Shown piece by piece: positions 9,577 to 18,172 of a stretch of DNA of 64,000 nt (position 1 is the first letter of the stretch; every line of letters starts with the position of its first letter). The translations under genes were made by a program, and so were the position numbers. The stretch covers positions 2,057,022-2,121,021 of the forward strand of contig NZ_FOJG01000001.1 of the NCBI RefSeq assembly GCF_900110835.1. The letters are read 5' to 3'. The notes under the pieces were generated by a model, which ran no database searches, was not told the DNA's origin, and saw nothing but the letters and a program-made list of their open reading frames with translations. The DNA comes from Chitinophaga arvensicola. Lineage in GTDB: Bacteria > Bacteroidota > Bacteroidia > Chitinophagales > Chitinophagaceae.

Positions 9577-9630
9577 AACATAAAATGAGAAAGCCGGTCT
9601 GCATGCAGACCGGCTTTCTCATTTTATGTT
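9577..9630 (+). terminator. terminator after sucB, 54-base perfect palindrome
   Basis: Bases 9577-9603 and 9604-9630 are exact reverse complements, so the whole stretch is one uninterrupted palindrome with the GC-rich core gccggtctgcatgcagaccggc. It starts 12 bases after the sucB stop and should fold into a long hairpin with A-rich and T-rich flanks, able to end transcription from either side. Confidence 0.85.
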
Positions 9631-9664
9631 GCCGCAGCGTCAATATTAGCCCTTATCTTCGCGT

Positions 9665-10825
9665 ATGACCCGTTGGGAAAATTATTTAGCATCAGCAGAA
9701 AAAATTATCGGCGCCTATCAGGGCAGCCTGCCATTACATCATTTTCTGAAATCCTTTTTCAAAGAGCATCCCTATATGGGAGGGCGCGACCGGCGCTGGA
9801 TTTCACAACTGGTGTATCACTACTTCCGTTTGGGGAACTGGGGGAAAAACTTGTCCGTGAGCGACCGGATTATTGCCGGTACTTTCCTCTGTGAAAATAC
9901 CCCCAACGATTTTCTCTCCGCTATACGCCCAGCCTGGAATCAGCAGGTGGCATTGCCGTTGGCAGATAAAGCCACGTTGTTGCCTGAAGCCGTAACACCG
10001 GAGGCATTATTCCCTTTCTTACCGGAGTTGTCGGAGGGTATTGATCCTAACGTATACGCCTATACTATTTTGAAGCAGCCAAGGTTGTTTATCCGGGTAC
10101 GCAATAACAAACTGGATAAAGTATTACAGCTATTGGATAAAGCCGGCATTACCTATGAAGTATTCGCCAATCGGACTACGGTGGCATTGCCTAACGGTAC
10201 CAAAATAGAAGTGATTGTACCCGAGAAAAGCTGGTACGAAGTACAGGATGCTTCCAGCCAGCAAACCGGCGAATTATTTCATCCGAAGCAGCAGCAGCGC
10301 TGGTGGGACTGCTGCGCAGCCAGTGGCGGGAAATCTATCCTGTTGAAAGATCAGCAGCCGGGTGTACAGTTATTGGTATCCGATGTAAGAAGGTCCATCC
10401 TGGAAAACCTGCAACAGCGCTTTGCCGCAGCCGGCGTGAAGAATTTTGAGGCCCGGGTGGCAGATCTTACCGCAGAAAATTTCCCGGCCTCCATGGGGCG
10501 GCAGGAATTTGACGGTATTATCCTGGATGCGCCGTGCAGTGGCTCCGGCACCTGGGGCCGCACACCGGAAAGCATCTCCTTCTTTAAACAACCAGAGATC
10601 TTAAAATACCAGGAATTACAAAAGAAAATTGCGCACAACGTGGTGCCCTTTGTGAAGAAAGGTGGTTCGTTGATATACATTACCTGTTCCGTGTTTAAAC
10701 AGGAGAATGAAGAGGTGGTGAAGTATATTGAATCGATCAGTGAGTTGAGGCGGCAGGAAGGCGGCGTGATTGCGGGGTATGATAAAGGCGCGGATACCAT
10801 GTATGCCGTGAGATTCTCCCGATAA
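9665..10825 (+). CDS. RsmB/NOP-family RNA (cytosine-5) methyltransferase
   Basis: A 386-residue SAM-dependent RNA m5C methyltransferase. The N-terminal region (ENYLASAEKIIGAYQG, then GGRDRRWISQLVYHYFRL) is a shortened RNA-binding region. The Rossmann fold contains the SAM loop DCCAASGGKSILL. The two family cysteines are in DAPCSGSG (about C291) and ITCSVF (about C341), the release and nucleophilic residues. It probably modifies 16S rRNA. It is shorter than E. coli RsmB (429 residues) and lacks a full NusB-like domain, so the exact target is uncertain. It is isolated between terminators. Confidence 0.9.
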   Translation: MTRWENYLASAEKIIGAYQGSLPLHHFLKSFFKEHPYMGGRDRRWISQLVYHYFRLGNWGKNLSVSDRIIAGTFLCENTPNDFLSAIRPAWNQQVALPLADKATLLPEAVTPEALFPFLPELSEGIDPNVYAYTILKQPRLFIRVRNNKLDKVLQLLDKAGITYEVFANRTTVALPNGTKIEVIVPEKSWYEVQDASSQQTGELFHPKQQQRWWDCCAASGGKSILLKDQQPGVQLLVSDVRRSILENLQQRFAAAGVKNFEARVADLTAENFPASMGRQEFDGIILDAPCSGSGTWGRTPESISFFKQPEILKYQELQKKIAHNVVPFVKKGGSLIYITCSVFKQENEEVVKYIESISELRRQEGGVIAGYDKGADTMYAVRFSR

Positions 10826-10874
10826 AAAACAAAGGGTGAGAAGATCGCTCTTCCCACCCTTTGTTTTTTTATCT
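10821..10874. terminator. bidirectional terminator between the methyltransferase gene and mnmA
   Basis: An inverted repeat pairs 10821-10843 with the segment ending at 10874 (aaaaaacaaagggtg... with ...cacccttt gttttttt). A run of T on each outgoing strand makes it a shared terminator for the two convergent genes, whose stops flank it. Confidence 0.85.
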
Positions 10875-10885
10875 ATCCTATGAAA

Positions 10886-11986
10886 TTAATGCATATGTCG
10901 CTGGATAATACCACCGCCGATCACATCGTCGCCTTCATAAAAAACGGCGGACTGACCCGGAGCAATACCCTTTACACTTTCATAAAAGTTTACTTTCACC
11001 TGTCCGTTTTCATTGTACAGGTTACTGAGTGCGCCTTTGTCTTTATAGCGGATCTTGGTAACAGCTTCCATTCCTTCCGAGATGGTTTCGTATTTACCCA
11101 TATTGATACCGCTTACAAACATTTCACTTTTCTGTAATTCGTCTTCGTTGCCTAAAACCACCGTATTTGTTTCCGGGATGATCTCTGTTACGAACACCGG
11201 GCGTCCAAGGGCAATATCGAGCCCTTTACGCTGTCCGACAGTATAAAAGGGGTAACCCTTGTGATGACCCACGATCGTGCCGTCTGCCAGCACAAAATTG
11301 CCTCCGTTTACCCTTTCTTCCAGTCCCTCTACCTTTCTCTTCAGGAATCCGCGGTAATCATTGTCCGGCACAAAGCATATTTCATAGCTTTCTGCCTTTT
11401 TCGCCAGTTCCGGGTAGCCGAAGTCAAAGGCCATCTGGCGGATCTGTGTTTTGCGGTATTGGCCAAGCGGGAGAATAGTACGGGCGAGTACATCCTGCTG
11501 GATGCCCCACAGTACATAACTCTGGTCTTTGGTTTCATCCAGGCCCTTGCTGATTACATAACGGCCGTTGTCGTGCTGCCGTATCTGTCCGTAGTGACCG
11601 GTAGCAATAAATTCACAATCCATCGCGTCGGCACGTTTCATCAGTGCACGCCATTTTATATGTGTATTGCACAGCACACACGGATTAGGCGTACGTCCTG
11701 CAATGTATTCCTCGACAAAGTTATTGACTACAAAATCCCCAAATTCATCGCGGATGTCCAGCACAAAGTGCGGAAATCCGTGGTGCACCGCCGCAGCGCG
11801 TGCATCGTTAAAAGAATCCAGGTTACAGCAGCCGGTTTCCTTTTTACTGGAACCAGCAGATGCATAATCCCAGGTTTTCATGGTGATACCCACCACTTCA
11901 TACCCCTGTTCATGCAACATCAGCGCTGTAACAGTACTGTCTATACCACCGCTCATGGCTACCAGCACTTTACCATGCTTGCTCAT
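10886..11986 (-). CDS. mnmA: tRNA-specific 2-thiouridylase
   Basis: A 366-residue enzyme that thiolates the wobble uridine of tRNA-Lys, -Glu and -Gln using ATP and a sulfur relay. The PP-loop is SGGIDST at residues 12-18. The two catalytic cysteines are C103 in PNPCVLCN and C204 in SYEICFVPDNDY. GHYGQI and KDQSYVL are further family motifs, and the C-terminus has the beta-barrel (APGQSAVFYEGDDVIGGG). Length matches the family. It is a single gene with a -7-like element 20 bases upstream. Confidence 0.96.
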   Translation of the reverse strand: MSKHGKVLVAMSGGIDSTVTALMLHEQGYEVVGITMKTWDYASAGSSKKETGCCNLDSFNDARAAAVHHGFPHFVLDIRDEFGDFVVNNFVEEYIAGRTPNPCVLCNTHIKWRALMKRADAMDCEFIATGHYGQIRQHDNGRYVISKGLDETKDQSYVLWGIQQDVLARTILPLGQYRKTQIRQMAFDFGYPELAKKAESYEICFVPDNDYRGFLKRKVEGLEERVNGGNFVLADGTIVGHHKGYPFYTVGQRKGLDIALGRPVFVTEIIPETNTVVLGNEDELQKSEMFVSGINMGKYETISEGMEAVTKIRYKDKGALSNLYNENGQVKVNFYESVKGIAPGQSAVFYEGDDVIGGGIIQRHMH

Positions 11987-12005
11987 TTATAAAAGTTTAG
12001 AACCA

Positions 12006-12013
12006 CAAAATTA
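12006..12013 (-). promoter_or_regulatory. candidate -7 element of mnmA
   Basis: On the minus strand this reads TAATTTTG, matching TAnnTTTG about 20 bases before the mnmA ATG. No good -33 TTTG is seen at 19-21 bases, so the call is weak. Confidence 0.4.
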
Positions 12014-12192
12014 CTTAAATTTAAGCCAACAGCCATCTGCGCTTTATTGATCCTGACAATAGGCGGATTGATTCTGACTATACTATTGTAGGATTTTATC
12101 CTGTTTTACCGTTTATTTCCCCAAACATTATAATTTGTTAATTGTGAATTATATATTTATTAGTTTTAGCCACCTTTTGGCATAAATTAGTC

Positions 12193-13689
12193 GTGATGCT
12201 ACCTATATTAAACAAAGACTTTATATTAAAGCAGCTTGATTCCGGCGTTCATGAAAAAACTTTCACCTTCCCGGAAAAGATTCTTCAATTTGGTACCGGC
12301 GTGCTGTTGCGCGGTCTGGTCGACTACCTGGTCGATAAAGCCAACCGGCAGGGCATCTACGAAGGAAGGATTGTTGTCGTGAAATCCACAGATGGAGATA
12401 CGGCTGATTTTTCCAACCAGGATAGCCTGTTTACCACGCACATCAAAGGTGTTTCCCAGGGAGAACTGGTAGATCAGGTGCTGATCAACGCAGCTATTAG
12501 CCGTGTTTTGCAATCGAATGCAGAGTGGGAGGAGATTTTAGCTGCTGTGCATCAGCCTGCTCTTCAAACTATCATTTCCAATACTACGGAAGTCGGTATA
12601 CAGTATGTACCGGAAAAAATTGCCGATGGTGTGCCGGCTTCTTATCCAGGGAAACTACTCGCCATCCTCTGGGAGCGGTTTTCTTACTTCAAAGGAGGCG
12701 ATCATACCGGTTTTGTAATTGTACCTACCGAGCTGGTAGTCAACAATGGCCATTTACTGAGAGATATTGTACTGCAACTGGCCACCTATAATGAACTTCC
12801 TGCGGCGTTTATCACCTGGATCAGGGAAGACAATCATTTCTGCAATTCCCTGGTAGACCGGATTGTTCCCGGCAAACCGCGCAATCTCGCTGAAATAGAA
12901 CAACAGGTTGGATATACCGATAAATTATGGATAGAAGTAGAACCGTACCTGTTATGGGCCATAGAAGGTAATGAACATATCCGTTCTGTGTTATCTTTTT
13001 ATCAGGCAGATGACAGAATGCTCATTGAACCCAGCATCACCCCGTTCCGTGAGCAGAAGCTGCGGTTACTGAATGGTAGTCATACTGCCGCAGTACCACT
13101 GGCTTTCCTGTCGGGACTGAACACCGTATATGAAAGTATGCAGGATGAATACATGAGTCATTTTTTCCGGGAAGTGGTATTACGCGAGATCCTGCCTACT
13201 ATTGAAGAAAGTTGTCCTACCGCCACAGCATTTGCGCCGGCAGTACTGGATCGTTTCGCCAATCCGTTTATAGCGCATAAGCTCATCAGCATTACTTTCC
13301 AGGAAAGTTCCAAGATGAACGCCCGCAACGTGCGCACGCTGCAACGTTACTACGAAAAGTACCAGGCGTTGCCACCGCATCTGTGCCTGGGGTTTGCCGC
13401 TATGCTCCTGTTCCTGCAGCCTGCGCGGGAAGAAGGCGGTAAATATTATGGCAACAGGGGAGATGAAGAATATCTGATTACCGATGATAACGCTCCGGTT
13501 TTTGCAGCCTGGTGGCGCGATCACATCGACATAAAAGAAATGGTAACCGGTATCTGCAGTGATAAACGGTTATGGGAAACAGACCTGACGGCCATTCCGG
13601 GTTTTGCCGGAGAGGTAGCGGATCTGTTAAGTATCCTGAAAAATAAAGGGGTAAAAGCATTTATTCAATCGCAGCTGCTCAAAAATTAA
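12193..13689 (+). CDS. uxaB: tagaturonate reductase (altronate oxidoreductase)
   Basis: A 498-residue NAD-dependent enzyme of the mannitol dehydrogenase family that reduces D-tagaturonate to D-altronate. The N-terminal Rossmann motif is ILQFGTGVLLRGLVDYLVDKA (about residues 31-51), with VVKSTDG and IISNTTEVGI typical of UxaB. The active-site region includes VDRIVPG and the C-terminal domain KLRLLNGSHTA. Length matches E. coli UxaB (483). It is first in the uxaB-uxaC-kdgK-kdgA-exuT series, with gaps of only 7 bases to uxaC and overlap or small gaps afterwards. No LacI-type palindrome was found before it. Confidence 0.93.
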   Translation: MMLPILNKDFILKQLDSGVHEKTFTFPEKILQFGTGVLLRGLVDYLVDKANRQGIYEGRIVVVKSTDGDTADFSNQDSLFTTHIKGVSQGELVDQVLINAAISRVLQSNAEWEEILAAVHQPALQTIISNTTEVGIQYVPEKIADGVPASYPGKLLAILWERFSYFKGGDHTGFVIVPTELVVNNGHLLRDIVLQLATYNELPAAFITWIREDNHFCNSLVDRIVPGKPRNLAEIEQQVGYTDKLWIEVEPYLLWAIEGNEHIRSVLSFYQADDRMLIEPSITPFREQKLRLLNGSHTAAVPLAFLSGLNTVYESMQDEYMSHFFREVVLREILPTIEESCPTATAFAPAVLDRFANPFIAHKLISITFQESSKMNARNVRTLQRYYEKYQALPPHLCLGFAAMLLFLQPAREEGGKYYGNRGDEEYLITDDNAPVFAAWWRDHIDIKEMVTGICSDKRLWETDLTAIPGFAGEVADLLSILKNKGVKAFIQSQLLKN

Positions 13690-13696
13690 TCACGTT

Positions 13697-15091
13697 ATGA
13701 AGGAATTCCTGTCTGAAGATTTTTTGTTACAAACAGAAACGGCTAAACGATTATACTTCGATTTTGCGGCTGCTATGCCTGTGATCGATTACCATAATCA
13801 CCTGCCGCCGGATGAAATTGCCAGCAACAAAACATTTGAAAACCTGTATGCCATCTGGCTGAAGGGAGATCACTATAAATGGCGTGCCATGCGTGCCAAT
13901 GGAGTGGCAGAAGAGTTTATCACCGGTGCAGCAGATGACTACACAAAGTTCCGTCATTGGGCGGCTACTGCGCCTTATACCATGCGTAATCCTTTATATC
14001 ACTGGTCACACATGGAATTGAAGAATCCGTTTGGTGTAACAGACCTGTTGAGTGAAAAAACAGCGGAGAAAATATACCACGACTGTAATGCGCAATTACC
14101 CCGGTTATCCACACAGGCGCTGTTGCAGCATTACAAAGTAGATACCCTCTGCACAACGGATGATCCGGTGGATTCGCTGGAGCATCACCGCACTATTGCC
14201 AACAAACCCTTTGGTACAAAAGTATTGCCTACTTTCCGTCCGGACAGGGCCATGGCAGTTGATAATCCGGAAGTGTTCAATCAGTTTGTACAGCAGCTGG
14301 GCGTGGTCACCAACAAAGAAATCACCACCTACGAAAATTTGCTGGAAGCGCTGCATAGCCGTCATACCTATTTTCATGAAGCTGGTGGCCGGTTGAGTGA
14401 CCATGGTCTCAATACGTTTTACTTTACTCCTGCTACCTCGCGGGAGCTGGATACTATTTTCAGCAATGCCCGTAACCACCGTGCAGCAACGCCGTATGAA
14501 AATGCGCAGTTTAAAACGGCTGTTCTGCTGGCGGTTTGCGAATGGAATCATGAGAGAGAATGGACACAGCAGTTCCACGTAGGTGCTATCAGGAATAACA
14601 ATTCCCGCCTGCTGCAGCGCCTCGGAGCAGATGCCGGTGTAGACTCCATCGGTGACTGGCGCGTAGCGGAAGCCATGAGCGGATTTTTTGACACACTGGA
14701 TAAGAAAGACAAGCTGGCCAAAACCATCGTTTATAATCTGAATCCTTCTTACAATGAAGTATTCGCCACCATGGCGGGAAACTTCCAGGATGGCAGCATT
14801 CCGGGTAAGATCCAGTATGGTTCCGGCTGGTGGTTCCTGGATCAGAAAGATGGCATGGAGAAGCAGATGAACGTGCTAAGTAACATGGGACTGCTGAGCC
14901 GCTTTGTGGGAATGTTAACAGATTCCAGAAGTTTTCTATCTTATTCCCGACATGAATATTTTCGCCGTATTTTGTGCAACCTGATCGGCAATGATGTAGA
15001 AAATGGCGAGTTACCGAATGATATTGCCTGGTTGGAGAAAATGGTACAGGACATCTGTTATTATAACGCAAAAGCATATTTTGGATTCTAA
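13697..15091 (+). CDS. uxaC: uronate (glucuronate/galacturonate) isomerase
   Basis: A 464-residue amidohydrolase-fold isomerase that converts D-galacturonate to tagaturonate and D-glucuronate to fructuronate. Family marks are MPVIDYHNHLPPDEIA (metal-binding HxH, about residues 28-43), the TDDP motif at about residue 154, LPTFRPDR, and GWWFLDQKDGMEKQM in the C-terminal third. Length is typical (E. coli 470). Its TAA overlaps the ATG of kdgK by one base. With UxaB and UxaA encoded here, galacturonate is the substrate with a complete route in this window; uxuA and uxuB for fructuronate were not seen. Confidence 0.95.
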   Translation: MKEFLSEDFLLQTETAKRLYFDFAAAMPVIDYHNHLPPDEIASNKTFENLYAIWLKGDHYKWRAMRANGVAEEFITGAADDYTKFRHWAATAPYTMRNPLYHWSHMELKNPFGVTDLLSEKTAEKIYHDCNAQLPRLSTQALLQHYKVDTLCTTDDPVDSLEHHRTIANKPFGTKVLPTFRPDRAMAVDNPEVFNQFVQQLGVVTNKEITTYENLLEALHSRHTYFHEAGGRLSDHGLNTFYFTPATSRELDTIFSNARNHRAATPYENAQFKTAVLLAVCEWNHEREWTQQFHVGAIRNNNSRLLQRLGADAGVDSIGDWRVAEAMSGFFDTLDKKDKLAKTIVYNLNPSYNEVFATMAGNFQDGSIPGKIQYGSGWWFLDQKDGMEKQMNVLSNMGLLSRFVGMLTDSRSFLSYSRHEYFRRILCNLIGNDVENGELPNDIAWLEKMVQDICYYNAKAYFGF

Positions 15092-16089
15092 TGAAGCCGG
15101 TAAAAGTCATCACATTCGGAGAGATATTATTACGCCTGTCGCCGCAACTGGCACAGCACACTGCCGCCATTTATGTAGGAGGGGCAGAAGCCAACGTAGC
15201 AGCGGCATTGGCCAACTGGGGAACGGAAGTAGCCTACATCAGCAAGGTACCTGAGAATGGATTATCAAAGGATGTGCTGGCGCAACTGAGCAACCGTGGT
15301 ATTCATACCGACCGGGTATTATGGGGCGGTGCGCGTATCGGTATCTATTACCTGGCGCAGGGCAGTGACCTGAAACATGCTGAGGTTGTATATGACCGCG
15401 CCTGGTCTTCTTTCAGCCAGATACAGCCTGGAACGGTTGACTGGGATGCATTGCTCGGTGATGCAGAATGGTTTCACTGGAGCGCCATTACACCTGCGCT
15501 AAATCCGGATGCGGTGGAAATCTGCAAAGAAGTGTTGCAGGCGGCTACCCGTAAAGGTATGACCATCTCTACGGATCTGAACTACCGCAGTAAATTGTGG
15601 CAGTATGGTAAAAAGCCGGTGGAGGTGATGCCGGAGCTGGTACAATATTGCGATGTGATCATGGGTAATATCTGGGCGGCCAACAATATGCTGGATACCG
15701 CACTGGATACCGATGCATTGGAAGCTAATACCAAAGACGTTTACCTGCAGCAGGCAGAGAAAGTAGCGGAAGAAATAACAACAACCTATAAACGCTGTAA
15801 ACGGGTGGCTTTTACATTCCGCTTCAGTAATTCGGCTACGCATAACCTGTATTACGCATTTTACTATAACGAAGGACAGATGAGTATTTCCCGGGAATAC
15901 GATACCAACGAAGTAGTAGACCGGGTGGGTAGCGGAGATTGTTTTATGGCGGGACTGATACATGCACAGTTGCAGGGATTGGATGATCAGCAGATCATTT
16001 CTTTTGCTGCTGCGGCCGCGTATTCCAAATTTTTTGTGAAAGGAGATTTTAATACCACTTCTGAAAAAGACATAATAAAACTGATATAG
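15091..16089 (+). CDS. kdgK: 2-keto-3-deoxygluconate kinase, PfkB family
   Basis: A 332-residue ribokinase-like protein that phosphorylates KDG to KDPG. It begins VITFGEILLRLSP, has the substrate-binding GGAEANVAAALANWG segment (about residues 31-45), and ends with the PfkB signature DRVGSGDCFMAGL, whose catalytic base is D283. The start codon overlaps the uxaC stop (TAATG), showing translational coupling. It joins the saturated and unsaturated uronate branches before the aldolase. Confidence 0.92.
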   Translation: MKPVKVITFGEILLRLSPQLAQHTAAIYVGGAEANVAAALANWGTEVAYISKVPENGLSKDVLAQLSNRGIHTDRVLWGGARIGIYYLAQGSDLKHAEVVYDRAWSSFSQIQPGTVDWDALLGDAEWFHWSAITPALNPDAVEICKEVLQAATRKGMTISTDLNYRSKLWQYGKKPVEVMPELVQYCDVIMGNIWAANNMLDTALDTDALEANTKDVYLQQAEKVAEEITTTYKRCKRVAFTFRFSNSATHNLYYAFYYNEGQMSISREYDTNEVVDRVGSGDCFMAGLIHAQLQGLDDQQIISFAAAAAYSKFFVKGDFNTTSEKDIIKLI

Positions 16090-16092
16090 CAT

Positions 16093-16755
16093 ATGGCACC
16101 GAGTTCTGAGATCATTATCGCTGCATTTGAGCAAAGTGGGATCATTCCTGTTTTCTATCATGACGATGCAGCTGTTTGCCTGGATGTACTGCAAGCCTGT
16201 TATGATGGCGGATTGCGCGTATTTGAATTTACCAGCAGGGGAGAAAATGCACGTAAGAACTTCGCTGCGATGCGCGATAGAAAAGTAGCGACGATGCCTG
16301 ACCTGTTCCTGGGAATCGGTACGATTAAAAACGCTGCTGATGCCGCTGTGTATGCAGGTATGGGCGCCGACTTTATTGTATGCCCGGTTACAGATCCTGA
16401 AACGGCGGCCTATTGCCAGTCGGCTCAGATCACCTGGATTCCCGGCTGTATGACGCCAACTGAAATATCTGTAGCAGAGAAGAACGGGGCACAACTGGTG
16501 AAATTATTCCCTGGAAATGTACTGGGACCAGGTTATGTAAAATCAATAAAACCGTTGTTTCCGCAACTCAAATTTATGCCAACCGGTGGGGTAGAACCTA
16601 CTCAGCTCAGCATGGATGCCTGGTTTGATGCAGGCGTGGTGTGCGTGGGTATGGGATCTAACCTGCTGTCTAAATCCCTGATTGAAAGTAAAGACTGGGG
16701 AGGACTGAAAGAGAAAATAATGCAAACGTTTGCAATTCTCAAGGCGATGAAGTAA
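16093..16755 (+). CDS. kdgA: KDPG / 4-hydroxy-2-oxoglutarate aldolase
   Basis: A 220-residue class I aldolase that splits KDPG into pyruvate and glyceraldehyde-3-phosphate. The Schiff-base lysine is K137 in QLVKLFPGNV, the catalytic glutamate is in RVFEFTSRG near residue 42, and GIGTIKN and the phosphate-binding FMPTGGV loop are present. It starts 4 bases after kdgK. Its last codons contain a perfect LacI-type palindrome (16721-16734) encoding MQTFA, presumably the operator of the following exuT. Confidence 0.93.
   Translation: MAPSSEIIIAAFEQSGIIPVFYHDDAAVCLDVLQACYDGGLRVFEFTSRGENARKNFAAMRDRKVATMPDLFLGIGTIKNAADAAVYAGMGADFIVCPVTDPETAAYCQSAQITWIPGCMTPTEISVAEKNGAQLVKLFPGNVLGPGYVKSIKPLFPQLKFMPTGGVEPTQLSMDAWFDAGVVCVGMGSNLLSKSLIESKDWGGLKEKIMQTFAILKAMK
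16721..16734. promoter_or_regulatory. LacI-family operator before exuT
   Basis: The perfect 14-bp palindrome tgcaaacgtttgca lies inside the 3' end of kdgA, 55 bases before the exuT ATG. The same sequence occurs at 22380 and 38500 and, with one changed outer end, at 20006. A central CG and A/T-rich arms are typical for LacI/CcpA-like regulators. Confidence 0.75.
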
Positions 16756-16788
16756 CTTATACACTTTATAAATTCCAAACAGACCGTA

Positions 16789-18078
16789 ATGAATTCCACA
16801 ACTTTAGGTAAGTATCGCTGGCGGGTATGCGCACTCTTATTTGTAGCCACCACTATCAATTATATAGACAGACAGATTTTAGGATTGCTCAAAACGGATC
16901 TTTCATCTGAATTCAACTGGTCAGAAACTGATTATAGTAACCTGGTGATGGCGTTTTCTGCGTCTTATGCTATAGGTCTGCTGTTTTTCGGTGCACTGGT
17001 GGATAAAATCGGATCAAAGCTGGGCTATGCCGTATCTATTGTGGTATGGAGCCTTTCAGCAATGGCGCACGGACTGGTGCGTTCTACACTGGGTTTCGGC
17101 GTGGTGAGGTCTATCCTGGGGGTGAGTGAAGCGGGCAACTTTCCGGCGGCTATTAAGGCTACGGCGGAATGGTTTCCCAAGAAAGAGCGGGCATTTGCTA
17201 CCGGCATTTTTAATTCCGGTTCCAATATCGCGGCAGTGGTTGGTCCGGTGATGGTATACTGGCTGGCCAACAATCATGGCTGGAGAAATGCTTTTGTATG
17301 GACAGGCGCCATCGGCTTTATCTGGCTGATTTTCTGGTGGATTTATTACGAAGTACCCAGTCGTCATAAAAAATTATCTAAGGCAGAATTTGACCATATT
17401 CATTCTGACCAGGAAATAGAAGAAGAGAAGCCCAAACCGGTGAAATGGGGAAAACTGTTGGGAATCAGACAAACGTGGGCTTTCATTTTTGGTAAATTAC
17501 TGACAGATCCGGTGTGGTGGTTTTTCCTGTTCTGGCTGCCCGGCTACCTGGAATCTATCTTCCATGTGAATATGAAAGAAAGTCTGGGTCTCCCTGTTAT
17601 CATTATCTACTCTGTAACCAGCTTCGGAAGCATTGGTGGTGGCTGGTTATCTTCCCATCTGATCAAATCCGGCTGGCCGGTTTTCAAGGCGCGTAAAGTG
17701 TCTATGCTGATCTTTGCACTTTGTGTGGTACCTATTATGCTCATACAATATTCCAACAGTTTATGGCTGGCGATCGCGTTGATTAGTCTGGCTACTGCGG
17801 CCCACCAGGCCTGGTCTGCCACTATTTTCACAACAGCTTCCGATATGTTCCCTAAACGGGCAGTAAGTTCTGTGGTAGGACTTGGAGGAATGGCGGGTTC
17901 TATTGGTGGTACGCTATTCCCGATCGTGATCGGGGGGATGTTGGATCACTATAAACTGATCGGCAACATCGGTATCGGGTACAATGTGCTCTTTACTATT
18001 TGCGGTGTAGCTTACCTGGTGGCGTGGAGTGTGATGCACTTCTTTGCACCTAAAATGGAGCAGGTGAAACTGGATTAA
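16789..18078 (+). CDS. exuT: hexuronate MFS transporter
   Basis: A 429-residue, 12-helix major-facilitator protein of the anion:cation symporter family. The N-terminus matches ExuT-type carriers (WRVCALLFVATTINYIDRQILG), with the MFS signature in FGALVDKIGSKLG after helix 2 and the SEAGNFPAAIKATAEWFP motif in helix 4, both typical of galacturonate/glucuronate uptake. It is the last gene of the uxaBC-kdgKA series and has its own operator-like site upstream. A strong terminator follows. Confidence 0.9.
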   Translation: MNSTTLGKYRWRVCALLFVATTINYIDRQILGLLKTDLSSEFNWSETDYSNLVMAFSASYAIGLLFFGALVDKIGSKLGYAVSIVVWSLSAMAHGLVRSTLGFGVVRSILGVSEAGNFPAAIKATAEWFPKKERAFATGIFNSGSNIAAVVGPVMVYWLANNHGWRNAFVWTGAIGFIWLIFWWIYYEVPSRHKKLSKAEFDHIHSDQEIEEEKPKPVKWGKLLGIRQTWAFIFGKLLTDPVWWFFLFWLPGYLESIFHVNMKESLGLPVIIIYSVTSFGSIGGGWLSSHLIKSGWPVFKARKVSMLIFALCVVPIMLIQYSNSLWLAIALISLATAAHQAWSATIFTTASDMFPKRAVSSVVGLGGMAGSIGGTLFPIVIGGMLDHYKLIGNIGIGYNVLFTICGVAYLVAWSVMHFFAPKMEQVKLD

Positions 18079-18117
18079 ATAAGCGAATATTTTTTGATAC
18101 TCATAAGTTAAAAACAA

Positions 18118-18145
18118 ACGTCCGGACTTCTGCCCGGACGTTTTC
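18118..18145 (+). terminator. terminator after exuT
   Basis: An 8-bp GC-rich stem (acgtccgg at 18118-18125 with ccggacgt at 18134-18141) and an 8-base loop are followed by TTTT. It lies between the convergent exuT and uxaA genes and may serve both. Confidence 0.8.
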
Positions 18146-18172
18146 TATTTGTATGAGTTGTGTATTGCTGGC